Below, piece after piece: positions 33,509 through 43,300 of a DNA stretch of 64,000 bases. The stretch is from an uncultured Dehalococcoidia bacterium (lineage in GTDB: Bacteria > Chloroflexota > Dehalococcoidia > Lucifugimonadales > G958296245). Positions within the stretch are counted from its first letter, which is position 1. Each line of letters starts with the position of its first letter. The translations under genes and the position numbers were made by a program. The notes beneath the pieces were generated by a model. That model made no database searches. It saw nothing but the letters and a program-made list of their open reading frames with translations, and was not told the origin of the DNA. Where the stretch lies: the NCBI GenBank assembly GCA_958296245.1, contig OY282458.1, positions 1,386,777-1,450,776 of the forward strand, read 5' to 3'.

Positions 33509-33937
33509 ATGCTCGGTCAAGCCCATGATCATATCGTTAGCGAACTTGGAGAGAGCAGCCGCACGGATACCATTTTCGTGCTTACCTCCATTGTGTTCAA
33601 CCTGATCGTCCTTGCGATCAACTCCGGCGTATCCCTGGAGGCCGCAAGAGAAGATGCTGCGGCCACGTACGACCTAATACTGGCTGTATTTATCGCGATG
33701 ACGGTACTGCTCAACATCATCGCGGTGGGAGCATTGGTCCTGGGTAGGCGGACTCGTCGCGTGCTTCTCGGTGGTCTGGTCGCCATGTATCGTGACAATG
33801 AAGTAGACAAGTATTACGATCCGTCCCTGATGTCGAACTATGGCGTTCGTTATCTTCTGTTTGCCGGGGTGATCGCGGCGCTGGCGGTCACGGCGATCAT
33901 AGTCCCCTTGATCGTCCGCTTTACCGATTCAGCGTGA
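33509..33937 (+). CDS. Three-TM membrane protein, unknown function
   Basis: A 142-residue inner-membrane protein. Predicted membrane spans at about residues 22-39 (TIFVLTSIVFNLIVLAIN), 55-78 (ILAVFIAMTVLLNIIAVGAL) and 114-136 (YLLFAGVIAALAVTAIIVPL). Between spans 2 and 3 is a charged loop (GRRTRRVLLG, YRDNEVDKYYD). GAGGGG precedes ATG 33509. No known family comes to mind; the neighbouring Gfo/Idh gene starts 37 bp downstream in the same direction. Confidence 0.7.
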   Translation: MLGQAHDHIVSELGESSRTDTIFVLTSIVFNLIVLAINSGVSLEAAREDAAATYDLILAVFIAMTVLLNIIAVGALVLGRRTRRVLLGGLVAMYRDNEVDKYYDPSLMSNYGVRYLLFAGVIAALAVTAIIVPLIVRFTDSA

Positions 33938-33973
33938 TCGAGGCGTCGTCCAGCAAGCGGTAGTAAGGAGGAT

Positions 33974-35128
33974 ATGGGATTGGCCGAATATGGAGTGTTG
34001 CTGGTGGGGGGCAGCCGGACTCATCAGGAGAGCCACGCCAGGGTGTTCGCCGCCCACCCCAAGTGCCGCTTGGTCGCTGTCACGGACGAAGAGGGCGTCT
34101 CTGAATACAGGGCCGAGCTGGACCGCAGGCTTGCAAGAGAGCACGGGATCCCCTACGTGGCGGACTTGGACGAGGCTTTGAGGATGGACGTACAGATCGT
34201 CAGCTCCACGCCGGAGGTGGAGCGGCGGGGCCGCGTCGCCGTCCGGTGCATGGAGGCAGGCAAGCACGTCTACCTGGACAAGCCTCTAGCCGGCACACTG
34301 GCCGACGTCGACGGCATAGTCGATGCCGCGGACAGGACCGGTGTCACGGCGCAGATGTTTACCACCATCTGCTCGGAGTGGGCCCAGGCGGCGCGGCGGG
34401 CCGTCCGGTCCGGCAGGGTTGGTGAACTCCGGGCCGTACACGTCGAGAACCTGTTCGCCAAGGGCAGGGCGGGAACGGTCCCGGACGGCGCCGCGCGCAG
34501 GGAGAAGGAGCGGGTAGGGCGGGTCACGTTCGTCGAGGCCAAGCGCGAGATGTTCGACGTGAGCATCTACTGCGTTACCCTCGCGCACTGGCTCACCGGG
34601 CAGCGGGTCGAGACCGTCTATTGCCAGACGGGCAACTACTTCCACGCACAGCACGCGCGCCTCGACGTCGAAGACTTCGGAGCGATGGCGCTAAGGATGA
34701 CCGGCGGCGTCACGGCCACCATAGTGTCGGGCCGCTTCGGCGCTGCGAGCCATCCCCAGAACGGGCCTCAGCGTATCGTCCTGATCGGCACGGAGGGCGC
34801 TCTTACATTCGACGCTTATAGGCCGAGGGTCGAGGTCTACAACGACGACCCGGACTTCACTCATCCCCCGCTTCATCTGATGGACCCGATGGCGATGTGG
34901 GCTTCCACCGCCGCCGAAAACCCGCCGGTCCCCAAGCGGCGTTGGGCGGCCTTCGAGCAGGCGGACCCCATGATGTCCGACGTGGCGGCCTTCATCGAGT
35001 GCATCGAGACCGGCCGCAGACCCGAGATCGACCCACAGACCGCAGCGGCTTCCACCGAGGTCATCCTGGCGGGCTACGCCTCAGCCGCTAGGAAAGAGGA
35101 GGTCGCCCTGCCTCTGCCTAGGGGATGA
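33974..35128 (+). CDS. Gfo/Idh/MocA-family oxidoreductase
   Basis: A 384-residue NAD(P)-dependent sugar dehydrogenase-like protein. The N-terminal Rossmann motif is diverged (VLLVGGSRTHQESHARVF). GKHVYLDKPLAGT carries the family Lys-Pro (catalytic Lys of the EKP/DKP motif), and the C-terminal sheet domain has VTFVEAKREMFDVSIYCVTLAHWL, with a YxxxH-like arrangement weakly kept. AAGGAGG precedes the ATG. It pairs with the amidohydrolase 32 bp downstream, suggesting hydrolysis and oxidation of one substrate. Confidence 0.87.
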   Translation: MGLAEYGVLLVGGSRTHQESHARVFAAHPKCRLVAVTDEEGVSEYRAELDRRLAREHGIPYVADLDEALRMDVQIVSSTPEVERRGRVAVRCMEAGKHVYLDKPLAGTLADVDGIVDAADRTGVTAQMFTTICSEWAQAARRAVRSGRVGELRAVHVENLFAKGRAGTVPDGAARREKERVGRVTFVEAKREMFDVSIYCVTLAHWLTGQRVETVYCQTGNYFHAQHARLDVEDFGAMALRMTGGVTATIVSGRFGAASHPQNGPQRIVLIGTEGALTFDAYRPRVEVYNDDPDFTHPPLHLMDPMAMWASTAAENPPVPKRRWAAFEQADPMMSDVAAFIECIETGRRPEIDPQTAAASTEVILAGYASAARKEEVALPLPRG

Positions 35129-35160
35129 CGCGGCCCCGCGGGCCGTCGTGAGGAAACGCT

Positions 35161-35949
35161 ATGCAGATAATCGACTCCCACTGCCACGCAGGCGCCTCAT
35201 GGTTCGAACCCATAGAGTCCCTGCTGTTCCAGATGGACTCAAACGGTGTGGAAAGGGCGGTGCTCGTCCAGCACAAGGGCGTCTACGACAACGGCTATCT
35301 CTTGCGCTCTGCCCGCCTCCACCCGGGACGCTTTGCCGTGGTGGCCATGGTCGACACGGCGCGGGGCGACGCAGCTAGCCGCCTCGAATACTGGGCGGAG
35401 CAGGGCGCCGTTGGCGTGAGGCTCGGCCCCCTGGAGCGGTCGAGGGGAGAAGACCCCTTGGCGGTCTGGCGCAAGGCGGATGAATTGGGCCTGACGGTTA
35501 GCTCGCAGAGCGACGCCGTGGAAGACTTCGCGTCGGACGAGTTCGCGCGGCTGGTCTCGGAGCTTCCGGGGCTGAAGATAGTCGTCGAGCACCTGGCGGG
35601 CATGGAGCCCGGCGCGGAGCCTCCCTACGACGCCTACCGGAAGGCGCTCGAGCTGGCGCGGCGGCCAAACACCTACGTCAAAGTGGGCGGCCTCGGCGAG
35701 ATCAGCCTGAGGCCTGCGGTGCTCTCACCGGAGTTCGGCTTCGACGATACGCCGCCCCTGATAGAGATGGCCCTGGAGGCGTTCGGGCCCGGCAGGACCA
35801 CGTGGGGCAGCGACTTCCCGCCAGTCAGCGGCCGCGAGGGCTACGGGAACGCGCTCCGCGGCGTGATGGAGCACCCGGCCCTCAGGACCCGGGATGATCG
35901 GGAGTGGGTAATGGGGAAGGCAGCTTTGGACGCCTTCAGGTTCCGATAG
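35161..35949 (+). CDS. Amidohydrolase (amidohydro-rel family)
   Basis: A 262-residue barrel protein. DSHCHAG gives the HxH pair, VVEHLAGM a third His and TTWGSDFPPV the Asp. The strand-5 His position reads SSQSDAV, so one ligand may be lost or supplied differently. Relatives are lactonases and decarboxylases. AGGAAA ahead of ATG 35161. Likely operonic with the Gfo/Idh gene before it. Confidence 0.86.
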   Translation: MQIIDSHCHAGASWFEPIESLLFQMDSNGVERAVLVQHKGVYDNGYLLRSARLHPGRFAVVAMVDTARGDAASRLEYWAEQGAVGVRLGPLERSRGEDPLAVWRKADELGLTVSSQSDAVEDFASDEFARLVSELPGLKIVVEHLAGMEPGAEPPYDAYRKALELARRPNTYVKVGGLGEISLRPAVLSPEFGFDDTPPLIEMALEAFGPGRTTWGSDFPPVSGREGYGNALRGVMEHPALRTRDDREWVMGKAALDAFRFR

Positions 35950-35961
35950 ACGAGGCCCAGC

Positions 35962-36279
35962 CTAGCGCCACTCGTCGTCCGGGGGCCAGACGTTGCGGGC
36001 GCCGCGCCCCGCGCCCGTGGGGCCGTCCTCCCTCCAATCCGAGGTGGCGTCGCGCCACCTGATGAAGTGCGGCGCCTTAGTGTGCTCCTGAAACGCGGCC
36101 TCGTCCTCGTAGACCTCGTATAGCCATATCCGGTTCGGGTCGTCTCCGTCCTGCACCACGTCGAACCGCAGGCACCCGGGCTCGTTTTCGACGGATCCCT
36201 TGGCGTCGAGGATCATCTCCTGGATGAATCTGTCCCTGAAGCCGGGCTTTATCTGGATCGGCGCTACTATGATGTACAT
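35962..36279 (-). CDS. ABM-domain protein (antibiotic biosynthesis monooxygenase-like)
   Basis: A 105-residue ferredoxin-like dimeric alpha/beta-barrel domain: MYIIVAPIQIKPGFRDRF, NEPGCLRFDVVQD, IWLYEVYEDEAAFQEHTKAPHF. This pattern covers quinol monooxygenases, haem-degrading proteins and LsrG-like isomerases. A Gly/Pro-rich tail of about 20 residues follows. GGAGGG stands before ATG 36279. Small accessory enzyme, no obvious partner. Confidence 0.85.
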   Translation of the reverse strand: MYIIVAPIQIKPGFRDRFIQEMILDAKGSVENEPGCLRFDVVQDGDDPNRIWLYEVYEDEAAFQEHTKAPHFIRWRDATSDWREDGPTGAGRGARNVWPPDDEWR

Positions 36280-36368
36280 CCGCCCTCCGTCAGGCCATGA
36301 AGTTCATACCAAGAGCCCACTCGCCGACGTGCAAAGGCGCGTGGGCATCCTTCCCTTGCACAGACTTG

Positions 36369-37574
36369 CTATGCCGTTGGACCAGAGGTTGTGAGGGCCT
36401 TGCTTGCCGCGGCGACTCCGGCGCCGGCCCCGACCTCGAAGCCGGCTTCAGGGAGGATCTCCTCCAGCGCGGCCAGCAGCGCCATCACGTTCTCCAGACG
36501 GGAGGAGGCGCCCATCAGACCGACGCGCCACACCTTCCCCGAAAACTGCCCCAGCCCTCTGCCTATCTCGATATTGTGCCGCCGCAGCAGCGCCTCGCGC
36601 ACCTGTTGGTCGTCCACGCCGTCGGGGATCCACACCGGGGTTATCTGGTCCAAGCGGTGTGCGTCCGCGACCACCAGATCAAGCCCTAACGCCTCCAGGC
36701 CCGCCCGCAGGGCGGCTGCGGTCCTGGCGTGCCGGGCGTACCGCGCCTCCAATCCCTCCTCGAGGACCATCCGCAGCCCTTCCCGGAGGCCCAAGATCAT
36801 GCTCACGGGCGCCGTGTGATGATAGACGTGCTCTCCCCAATAGTTGGCTATCAGCGCTAGGTCGAGGTACCAGGAAGCGGGTTTGTGCTTACGGCCCCGC
36901 ACCGTCTCATGGCTTCTGAGGCTCAGGGCGGCCGGCGACAGCCCCGGCGGGCAGCCGATGCACTTCTGCGTCGCTGAATAGCAGTAGTCGATGCCGAGGT
37001 CGTCCACCGTAACCGCTGTGCCCCCCAACGAGGTCACGGCGTCCACCATGAACAAGGCGTCGTACTCGCGCGCCAAGCGCGAGATGTCGCCGAGCGGCTG
37101 AAGCACGCCCGTAGAAGTCTCGGCGTGGACGGTGGCGACCAGCTTCACGCCGCTTCGCCTCTTTAGCTCAGCCTCGAGCATTTCAGCCGGGAACGGAGTC
37201 CCCCAGTCCGAGCGCAGCACCACGAGATCTGCGCCCACCCTGGCTGCCATGTCCGCCATCCGCTCGCCAAAGAACCCGCACACGCACAGTATGGCGGTGT
37301 CCCCCGGCTCGAGTAGGCTGTTGATCCCTGCCTCCATGCCGGCCGACCCGGTGCCTGATAGCGCCATCGTGATGCTCTCATCGGTCTGGAAGACGACTTT
37401 CAGCAGCTCGGACACCTCATCGAGTACGAGCATGAAGTCCGGGTCCAGATACCCGATCACCGGCGACATCATCGCCCGCAGCACCCTGGGCTCGGCGTTG
37501 CTGGGCCCGGGTCCGAGCAGGATCCGGGGCGGCAACTCGGGCATTCTCGATTCCGGCAGCGGCTTCTTCTGCAT
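36369..37574 (-). CDS. Alanine-glyoxylate aminotransferase family protein (class V)
   Basis: A 401-residue PLP enzyme of the AGXT/serine-glyoxylate aminotransferase family. It opens PPRILLGPGPSNAEPRVL, the family signature for glyoxylate-type substrates, and has GTGSAGMEAG, VHAETSTGVLQPL, MVDAVTSLGG and the PLP lysine in YSATQKCIGCPPGLSP. A C-terminal Gly/Ala-rich tail of about 20 residues is unusual. Starts at 37574 and 37544 are both possible; the open frame runs to 37640. Expected reaction: transfer of an amino group to glyoxylate or the reverse, feeding glycine or serine metabolism. Confidence 0.9.
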   Translation of the reverse strand: MQKKPLPESRMPELPPRILLGPGPSNAEPRVLRAMMSPVIGYLDPDFMLVLDEVSELLKVVFQTDESITMALSGTGSAGMEAGINSLLEPGDTAILCVCGFFGERMADMAARVGADLVVLRSDWGTPFPAEMLEAELKRRSGVKLVATVHAETSTGVLQPLGDISRLAREYDALFMVDAVTSLGGTAVTVDDLGIDYCYSATQKCIGCPPGLSPAALSLRSHETVRGRKHKPASWYLDLALIANYWGEHVYHHTAPVSMILGLREGLRMVLEEGLEARYARHARTAAALRAGLEALGLDLVVADAHRLDQITPVWIPDGVDDQQVREALLRRHNIEIGRGLGQFSGKVWRVGLMGASSRLENVMALLAALEEILPEAGFEVGAGAGVAAASKALTTSGPTA

Positions 37575-37656
37575 ACGTAGCGACACCCCACCAGTACTAA
37601 GGCCGCGCGCATTATATGCGCTCAGCATTGCTCCTGTCACGCTCTCCGCCTCCCCG

Positions 37657-37957
37657 TAACTGTTCAGACTTCGTGAGGTTCCTTGTCGACTGGCGCAGCC
37701 CCGATAAAGCAGACGTCTTTAGATTCCCACCCGCCCGCCCCTTTGTAACCGGGGGCACAGCCCCCAGACCCCCTTGCCAGAAGGGAGAACCGCTCTGGAT
37801 AGTTGAGCCGCTTTCGATACCTACCCCAGACTCCTTGCCAGAAGGGAGAACCTCTCTGGATAGTTGAGCCGCTTTCGATACCTAACCCAGACTCCTTGCC
37901 AGAGGGGAGAACCGCTCTGGACTTCCTCCTTCAGGTCTTCACAGGGGCTGAACAGTT
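37657..37957 (+). repeat. R1 element, copy 4 (expanded by an internal tandem repeat)
   Basis: 301 bp from TAACTGTTCAGACTTCGTGA to GGGGCTGAACAGTTT, same orientation as copy 1. It contains AGCCCCGATAAAGCAG, a GGGGGCACAGCCCCC hairpin and then an expansion in which the TTGCCAGAAGGGAGAACC part is repeated. The remaining spacer to 38184 (about 227 bp) shows no gene; TACAAT at 38151 is a possible -10 without a good -35. Confidence 0.85.
37774..37921. repeat. 61-bp tandem repeat inside R1 copy 4
   Basis: Units begin TTGCCAGAAGGGAGAACC at 37774, 37835 and 37896 (period 61 bp), about 2.4 copies that differ at a few positions. Each unit includes TGGATAGTTGAGCCGCTTTC. The extra TAGTTGAGCCGC segment is absent from other R1 copies. 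Confidence 0.85.
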
Positions 37958-38184
37958 TCGCCTCCCTTATACAGGCTGCGGGGAAACGCTTCTGGCTTCC
38001 CTTGCGGCTCCGGTCTTGCTCATCGACACGGGTTCGAAATTCCTCACTTGGCGGGCAGGTCCCGAAGAGCGGCCCGCAGTGAGGGCTAAAGGTATACGAC
38101 GTTCGCGCTCGTCAGGGGCTGTGGAACTCCCTACAAGGCCCCCGGATGGCATACAATGCCTGCATCCCAACAGGAGACCGTGAT

Positions 38185-39468
38185 ATGACCACCGATATTT
38201 TGGGCAGGCTCTGGAGGTACATACCGGCTGAGGCGGAGCTGATCTACGACGGCAGCCTCGACCACGTCAACATGATCGAGGGGAGGGACGGCGGGTTGTT
38301 GGGTTTCACCGAGGATGACAGGCGCGCCTCGCCGGACGGCGGCAAGAACTGGTCGGAGCCTCAACCCGTCCGCCGCTCGTCGGGCGAGGAATTCGAAGGA
38401 CTCAGGCATCTGCAACGGCTGAAGTCCGGCGGCCTTGGCGCCTTCACCGGCCCCAGGGGTGGGGGAAAGCGTTGGGCCGGCCAGATTGAAGGCCAATACG
38501 GCCATAGCCTCTGGTTCACAACCTCCCAGGATGAGGGAGCGACCTGGTCCGACCCCGTGATGCTGTCTGAGCCGTTCAATAACGCCGTCATGCACGGCGC
38601 CACGGTCACCCACACGGGCCGGGTAGTGGTGTCCGCGTACAATCTGGTCGGAGAGCATCTGCGGGAGACGTGGGTAAACGTCGAGGGCAGCCGGGCAGTC
38701 TACGGCGACGACTGGGTGAGCGTCGGGCCGCACGGTTACGACGCCTTCATCACGTACTGCTGGGCATACTTCTCTGACGACGAGGGCAGGACCTGGAGAA
38801 CGAACGACAACAAGGGCGTCTGGGCCGCGGGCGGCGAGCTCTTCGTCAACCGCGACTACTCCGCCGGCGGGCACTGGCGGGCGAACGAGCCCGTCGTGGC
38901 CGAGGCCGCGCCCGGACTTCTACTCATGCTCCAACGCACCCCGTTGGGACGCCTCTACCAGTCATGGTCGTCCGACAACGGCGCCTCCTGGTCACAGTCC
39001 GAGCCCACCTCGTTGGCGTCCGCGCTGGCGCCGGCCGCCCTGGTCAAGCTGCCCGCCACAGGCGACCTGCTGGTCGTCTGGAATCAGGCATCCCGAGACG
39101 AGATAGAGCGGGGGGTCCAACGCCATAGGCTCTCCACGGCCATCAGCAAGGACGGCGGCGCCTCGTGGCTGCGGGGCCGCAACATCTTCTCGCAGTACGG
39201 CGAAGGCGACCGCCGATATGTCGACCCCCCGCCGTTCGGCAACTACCGCGCCATGGAGATAGCGCCAAGGCTGCCTGCCGACACCGCGCGCGGCACCTAC
39301 CCGACCATCACACTCTGGCAGGATAGGGTGATCGTCCAGTTCGGATATTCGTTCCGCATCCCGGCGGAGGGCGCCGCGAACCCCACGGAGGCGGGGCAGG
39401 TGGGGGGCCAAGTCCGCGTCAGCCTCCCCACGTCGTGGTTCTACGAGGAGCTGCGCCCCTTCGGCTAA
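38185..39468 (+). CDS. Sialidase/BNR-repeat family protein
   Basis: A 427-residue propeller protein with five Asp-boxes: ASPDGGKNWS, TSQDEGATWS, FSDDEGRTWR, WSSDNGASWS and ISKDGGASWL. No signal peptide. An RIP-like or full sialidase catalytic set could not be confirmed. The frame is open from 38146, but AGGAGA and ATG 38185 give the better start. It stands alone; the epimerase gene behind it is convergent. A relative of the protein encoded at 14982. Confidence 0.82.
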   Translation: MTTDILGRLWRYIPAEAELIYDGSLDHVNMIEGRDGGLLGFTEDDRRASPDGGKNWSEPQPVRRSSGEEFEGLRHLQRLKSGGLGAFTGPRGGGKRWAGQIEGQYGHSLWFTTSQDEGATWSDPVMLSEPFNNAVMHGATVTHTGRVVVSAYNLVGEHLRETWVNVEGSRAVYGDDWVSVGPHGYDAFITYCWAYFSDDEGRTWRTNDNKGVWAAGGELFVNRDYSAGGHWRANEPVVAEAAPGLLLMLQRTPLGRLYQSWSSDNGASWSQSEPTSLASALAPAALVKLPATGDLLVVWNQASRDEIERGVQRHRLSTAISKDGGASWLRGRNIFSQYGEGDRRYVDPPPFGNYRAMEIAPRLPADTARGTYPTITLWQDRVIVQFGYSFRIPAEGAANPTEAGQVGGQVRVSLPTSWFYEELRPFG

Positions 39469-39547
39469 GCCGGGCACAACCCGCGCCGTCTCCTAAAATT
39501 ATAATGCGGACGTGACGCCCCGGAGACCAAGCTGCGGCTGCGGTCAG

Positions 39548-40315
39548 TTACCGCCATGACTCGGCGTCGTCTTCGGGCGCGTATCCGATCACCTCTCGCG
39601 CGGCCTCGACGTCGTGGATGCGCCACTTGTTCCCGGATACGCCGTAGAAGACCCCGAACCGCACGCTGTCCGGCGCGTCGATGCATCGTGAGACCAGCTC
39701 CGCTAGGTCGTTGTGCGTCAGCAGGGTGGCGAAGTGGCGTATGTTCAGAGGCCGGCCCTCGGGGTTTACCGTACCGATCCTGAGGCATAGGACGGACAGG
39801 CCGAAGCGCTCCGAGTAGTAGCGTCCGGCCGCCTCTCCGAAGGCTTTCGCGATGCCGTACGGCCCGTCCGGTCGTATAGGCGCGTCCGCCGTGATCCGGG
39901 GCAGCGTCTCGGGGTCCAGTCCGTCGTATCGGCCCGCGACTACGTCGGAGTAGGGCGGGTCGTTCTCGTAGAGCCCCGTGACGTGATTGGAGCTGGCGAA
40001 GACCACGCGCCGGAGTCCCGCCCGCCTGGCGGCCTCCAGGACGTTGTAGGTGGACGGGATATTGTTAGCGTACACTTGGTCCCACGGGGTGTGCTGGTCG
40101 GACAGCGCCGCCAAGTCCACCACCGCGTCCGCGCCGCGAAACGCCGGCGCGATCCCGTCCGGATCGGTCGCGTCGGCCACCGTCATGGAATCGAACCCCG
40201 GCGCCGGGCGCCTGTCCAACCCCCTCAGCGCGTACCGGCCCTCGAACGCTCTGCGCAGCAGCCCGCCTATCAGGCCGGACGCCCCGGTGATCAGGACGGC
40301 CTTCTTGTCGTCCAA
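39548..40315 (-). CDS. NAD-dependent epimerase/dehydratase (uronate-dehydrogenase-like)
   Basis: A 255-residue extended SDR: LITGASGLIGGLLRRAF at the N-terminus, VDLAALSDQHTPWDQVYANN, FASSNHVTGLY and the YGIAK catalytic pair (Tyr-x-x-x-Lys), then RIGTVNPEG. The short length and the SSNHVTG-LY pattern resemble uronate dehydrogenases, which oxidise hexuronates to aldarolactones. The start is TTG 40315 with GGGGGAG upstream. It fits a sugar-acid catabolism theme with the phosphotriesterase-like and lactonase-like hydrolases. Confidence 0.85.
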   Translation of the reverse strand: MDDKKAVLITGASGLIGGLLRRAFEGRYALRGLDRRPAPGFDSMTVADATDPDGIAPAFRGADAVVDLAALSDQHTPWDQVYANNIPSTYNVLEAARRAGLRRVVFASSNHVTGLYENDPPYSDVVAGRYDGLDPETLPRITADAPIRPDGPYGIAKAFGEAAGRYYSERFGLSVLCLRIGTVNPEGRPLNIRHFATLLTHNDLAELVSRCIDAPDSVRFGVFYGVSGNKWRIHDVEAAREVIGYAPEDDAESWR

Positions 40316-40379
40316 ACTTCGATTCTCCCCCGTGTCCCGCCGATCTTCGGCCTGATTAGGCTCGCTGCGCGGCCTGCTC

Positions 40380-43300
40380 TCAGGCGCGGATTCGGAAGAC
40401 GCGCCTGAGGAGTCCCGGGATGCTCTCGTTGGCCAGAGTGTACACCACCGGGACGACGACGAGCGTCAACACGGTCGAGCTCATGAGGCCGCCAATCACC
40501 ACTGTAGCCAGCTCCGCGCCGATGATGCCGCCCTCCGAGCTTACGAACGCCGCCAACGGCAGCAGTGCGAAGCTGGTTGTAATGGCCGTCATGAGAATGG
40601 GGCGAAGTCTGACCCGGCCGCCCTCGATCAGGGCGTCGTAGACGCTCAACCCCTTCTCGCGCAGCTGTTCGACGAACGCGATCAGCACGATGGCGTTCGT
40701 CACGACTATGCCGATCAGCAGCAGGATGCCCATCATAGCCGGCAGCCCCAGGCTTCGGCCCGTGATGGCGAGGGCGGCTAGGGCGCCGATGAGCGCTAGG
40801 GGCAAGCTCGTAACGATGACGAACGGGTTTCGCAGCGAACCGAGGCTAATTACCATAACCAGGTACACCAGCACCACCCCAATGGCCATGGCCAGGAAGA
40901 TGCTCTGGAACCCCTCAGCGATCTGAGCGAACACGCCTCCGCTCTGTACTTCGACGCCTGGCGGCAGGGTTAGTTCATCTATCTTCTGTTGTACTAGGAC
41001 GCCAACCGCCTGGGCGTCCCCGTCGGTGATGCTGCCGGTGATGCTGGCCGACCTGCGCCCGTCGGTCCTGCTGACCGAGACCGGCCCCTTCTGTACCGTG
41101 ACCTCCGCAAGGCTGCTCAGGGGCGCGGTCCCCCCGGGTCCGGCAATGACGAGTCCCCGAACGCTTTCGACGTCGGTAATGTCGTCGGACCGGCCGGCCA
41201 ACACGACGTCGATTTTGTCTCCGTCCACCTCCACCTCGGTAACGGTTCTTCCGACGAGGAATTGGCTGACCTGGAAGGCCACGGCTTGGGCGCTGAGTCC
41301 GACGAGGGCGGCCTGGCTGGGGTCTACGTCGATGACGATCTCGTCCCTAGCCTCAGTGACGTTGCTGGATACGTTGACGATGCCGTCGATGGTCTCCAGA
41401 TCGGCGACGAGCTCCAAGGCCGTCACGGCTATGTCGTCGTAATTGCTGCCCGTGATACTGACCTCCAGCCCTCCCTGAGGCGGCCCCGCGCCGCCGATCT
41501 CCCTGACGCTCACGGTCCTTCCGGGGAGGCCTTCGAGCTGCTGTCTTATCTCCTCGGCGACGCCGCTTTGAGCGTCCTCTTTCAGCTGGAGGAGAATGCT
41601 GCCCTGGTTGAAGCCGGCGGGACCTCCGGGACCGAATACCGCCGCGGGGCTCCCAATCGTAGTTGTGTATACGTCGGAAAGGTCCTCTATCTCGGCCTCT
41701 ATCGCGGCCGCTTCCTCAATCGTCTTGTCGGCTGCCGTGCCCGGGGGCAGGGTCAGGTCTATCTGGAGGAACCGGTCGCCTCCCGACGGGAACAGGTTGA
41801 CGGGTATGACCGCTATCAGGCCAAGGCTGCCCGCGGTGATCACTAAAGCGCTGATGAGGGTGACGGCTTTGCGCCGCAGCGCCCAACGGAGCACGGGGTC
41901 ATAAGCCCGCTGCATCCACGTTTCCCGCTCCGCCAGGTCCGTATCTTCCCCGGCGCCTTCGGGAAGGTCGCCCGGACGCAGCAAGTAGGCGCCGAGCACG
42001 GGGACGGCAGCCAAGGCCACCGCCAGCGAGGCGATCAAAGCAAAGCTGACTGCTAGGGCGAATGGGAAGAAGAACGCGCCTACGAGGCCCTGTATGAAGG
42101 CCAGGGGAACGAACACTACTATGGTCGTCAGCGTCGAGGCCGTTATCGCGGGGCCGACCTCGACCGTGGCCTGGAGGGCGGCGCGCCAACGCTCGCGGCC
42201 CCCTTGGATATGCCGGTAGACGTTCTCCAGCACCACGATACTGTCGTCCACGACGCGGCCTACGGAGATCGCCAGCCCGCCCAAGGTCATGAAGTTCAGC
42301 GAGAGGCCCTGCCAGCTCATGAGCAGCACGCCCGTGAAGATGCTCAACGGTATCGACAAGCCTATGACGACGGTGGGCCGAAGCGTATTGAACAGGCCTC
42401 GAGGCGCCGTCGGTCTCAGCGTGATCATGAACAGGAACACGACGGTGATTGCGAAGACGAATCCGAAGAGGCCCTCGCGTTGCAGCGTGTCTATCTGGGC
42501 CTGAATCGCCGGGCCGTCGTTGGAAACCGTGACGACCTCCACGTCATCAGGCAGCGCTACTGCATCCAGGGCCTCCAGCACGCCGGTGGTAACGTCGATC
42601 GTGTTGGCGTCCGGGTCCTTGATCACGCCCAAGCCGAGACTGGGCCTGCCGTTGGTGCGGGATATGCTGGCTGCGGCGCCTGCCCCCAGAGTGACTTCGG
42701 CCACGTCTCCGAGCCGGACCGGCTCCGGGGAGACGGGTTGACCCGACCCTCCCGGCCCCTGCGCCCGGGGCGTCATCCCGACCACGAGGCCGCGCAGGTC
42801 GTCCAGAGACCGGTATGAGCTGGTCGTCTTGATGGGGAACGTCTGTCCCTGGCCCGTGATCGTTCCCGCGGGCAGCGTGATGCTGTTGTCGCTCAGCGCT
42901 TGGGAGACTTGGAATAGGGATATGCCGCTCTCCAGAAGCTTGTCCGGGTCCAGTGTTACCAGAACGCGGCTCTCGACGTCGCCGGCGACCTCGACGTTGA
43001 ACACGCCTTCGACTGAGCGAATGGCCGGGAGTATCGACGATTCGAGGATAGGTTGCAGGTCCTCGATGCCTCGGTCGCCGATAATGCTGAACTGGATGAC
43101 AGGACGCGAATCGGGTCTGAGCCTGCCCACCGACGGCGTGTCGACGGTGGGGGGGAACTGTACGCCGCTCAGATTCGACGTTATGACGTTCGCAGCCTCG
43201 TCCATGTCTGTGCCGTACCTGAAGTTGGCTAGCACGATGGAGCGGTTCTCAGAAGATACGGATTGGACGTCTTCCAGGCCGTCCACACCCAATATCGCGC

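Noticed and set aside
37774-37921. CRISPR array
   Set aside because: The 61-bp units are contiguous without unique spacers, only about 2.4 copies exist, and they lie inside an R1 element. No cas genes are present in the window.
38025-38060. Possible tRNA because of a GGGTTCGAAATTCC T-loop-like string
   Set aside because: The bases on either side of the loop do not pair, and no anticodon arm or acceptor stem can be built around it.
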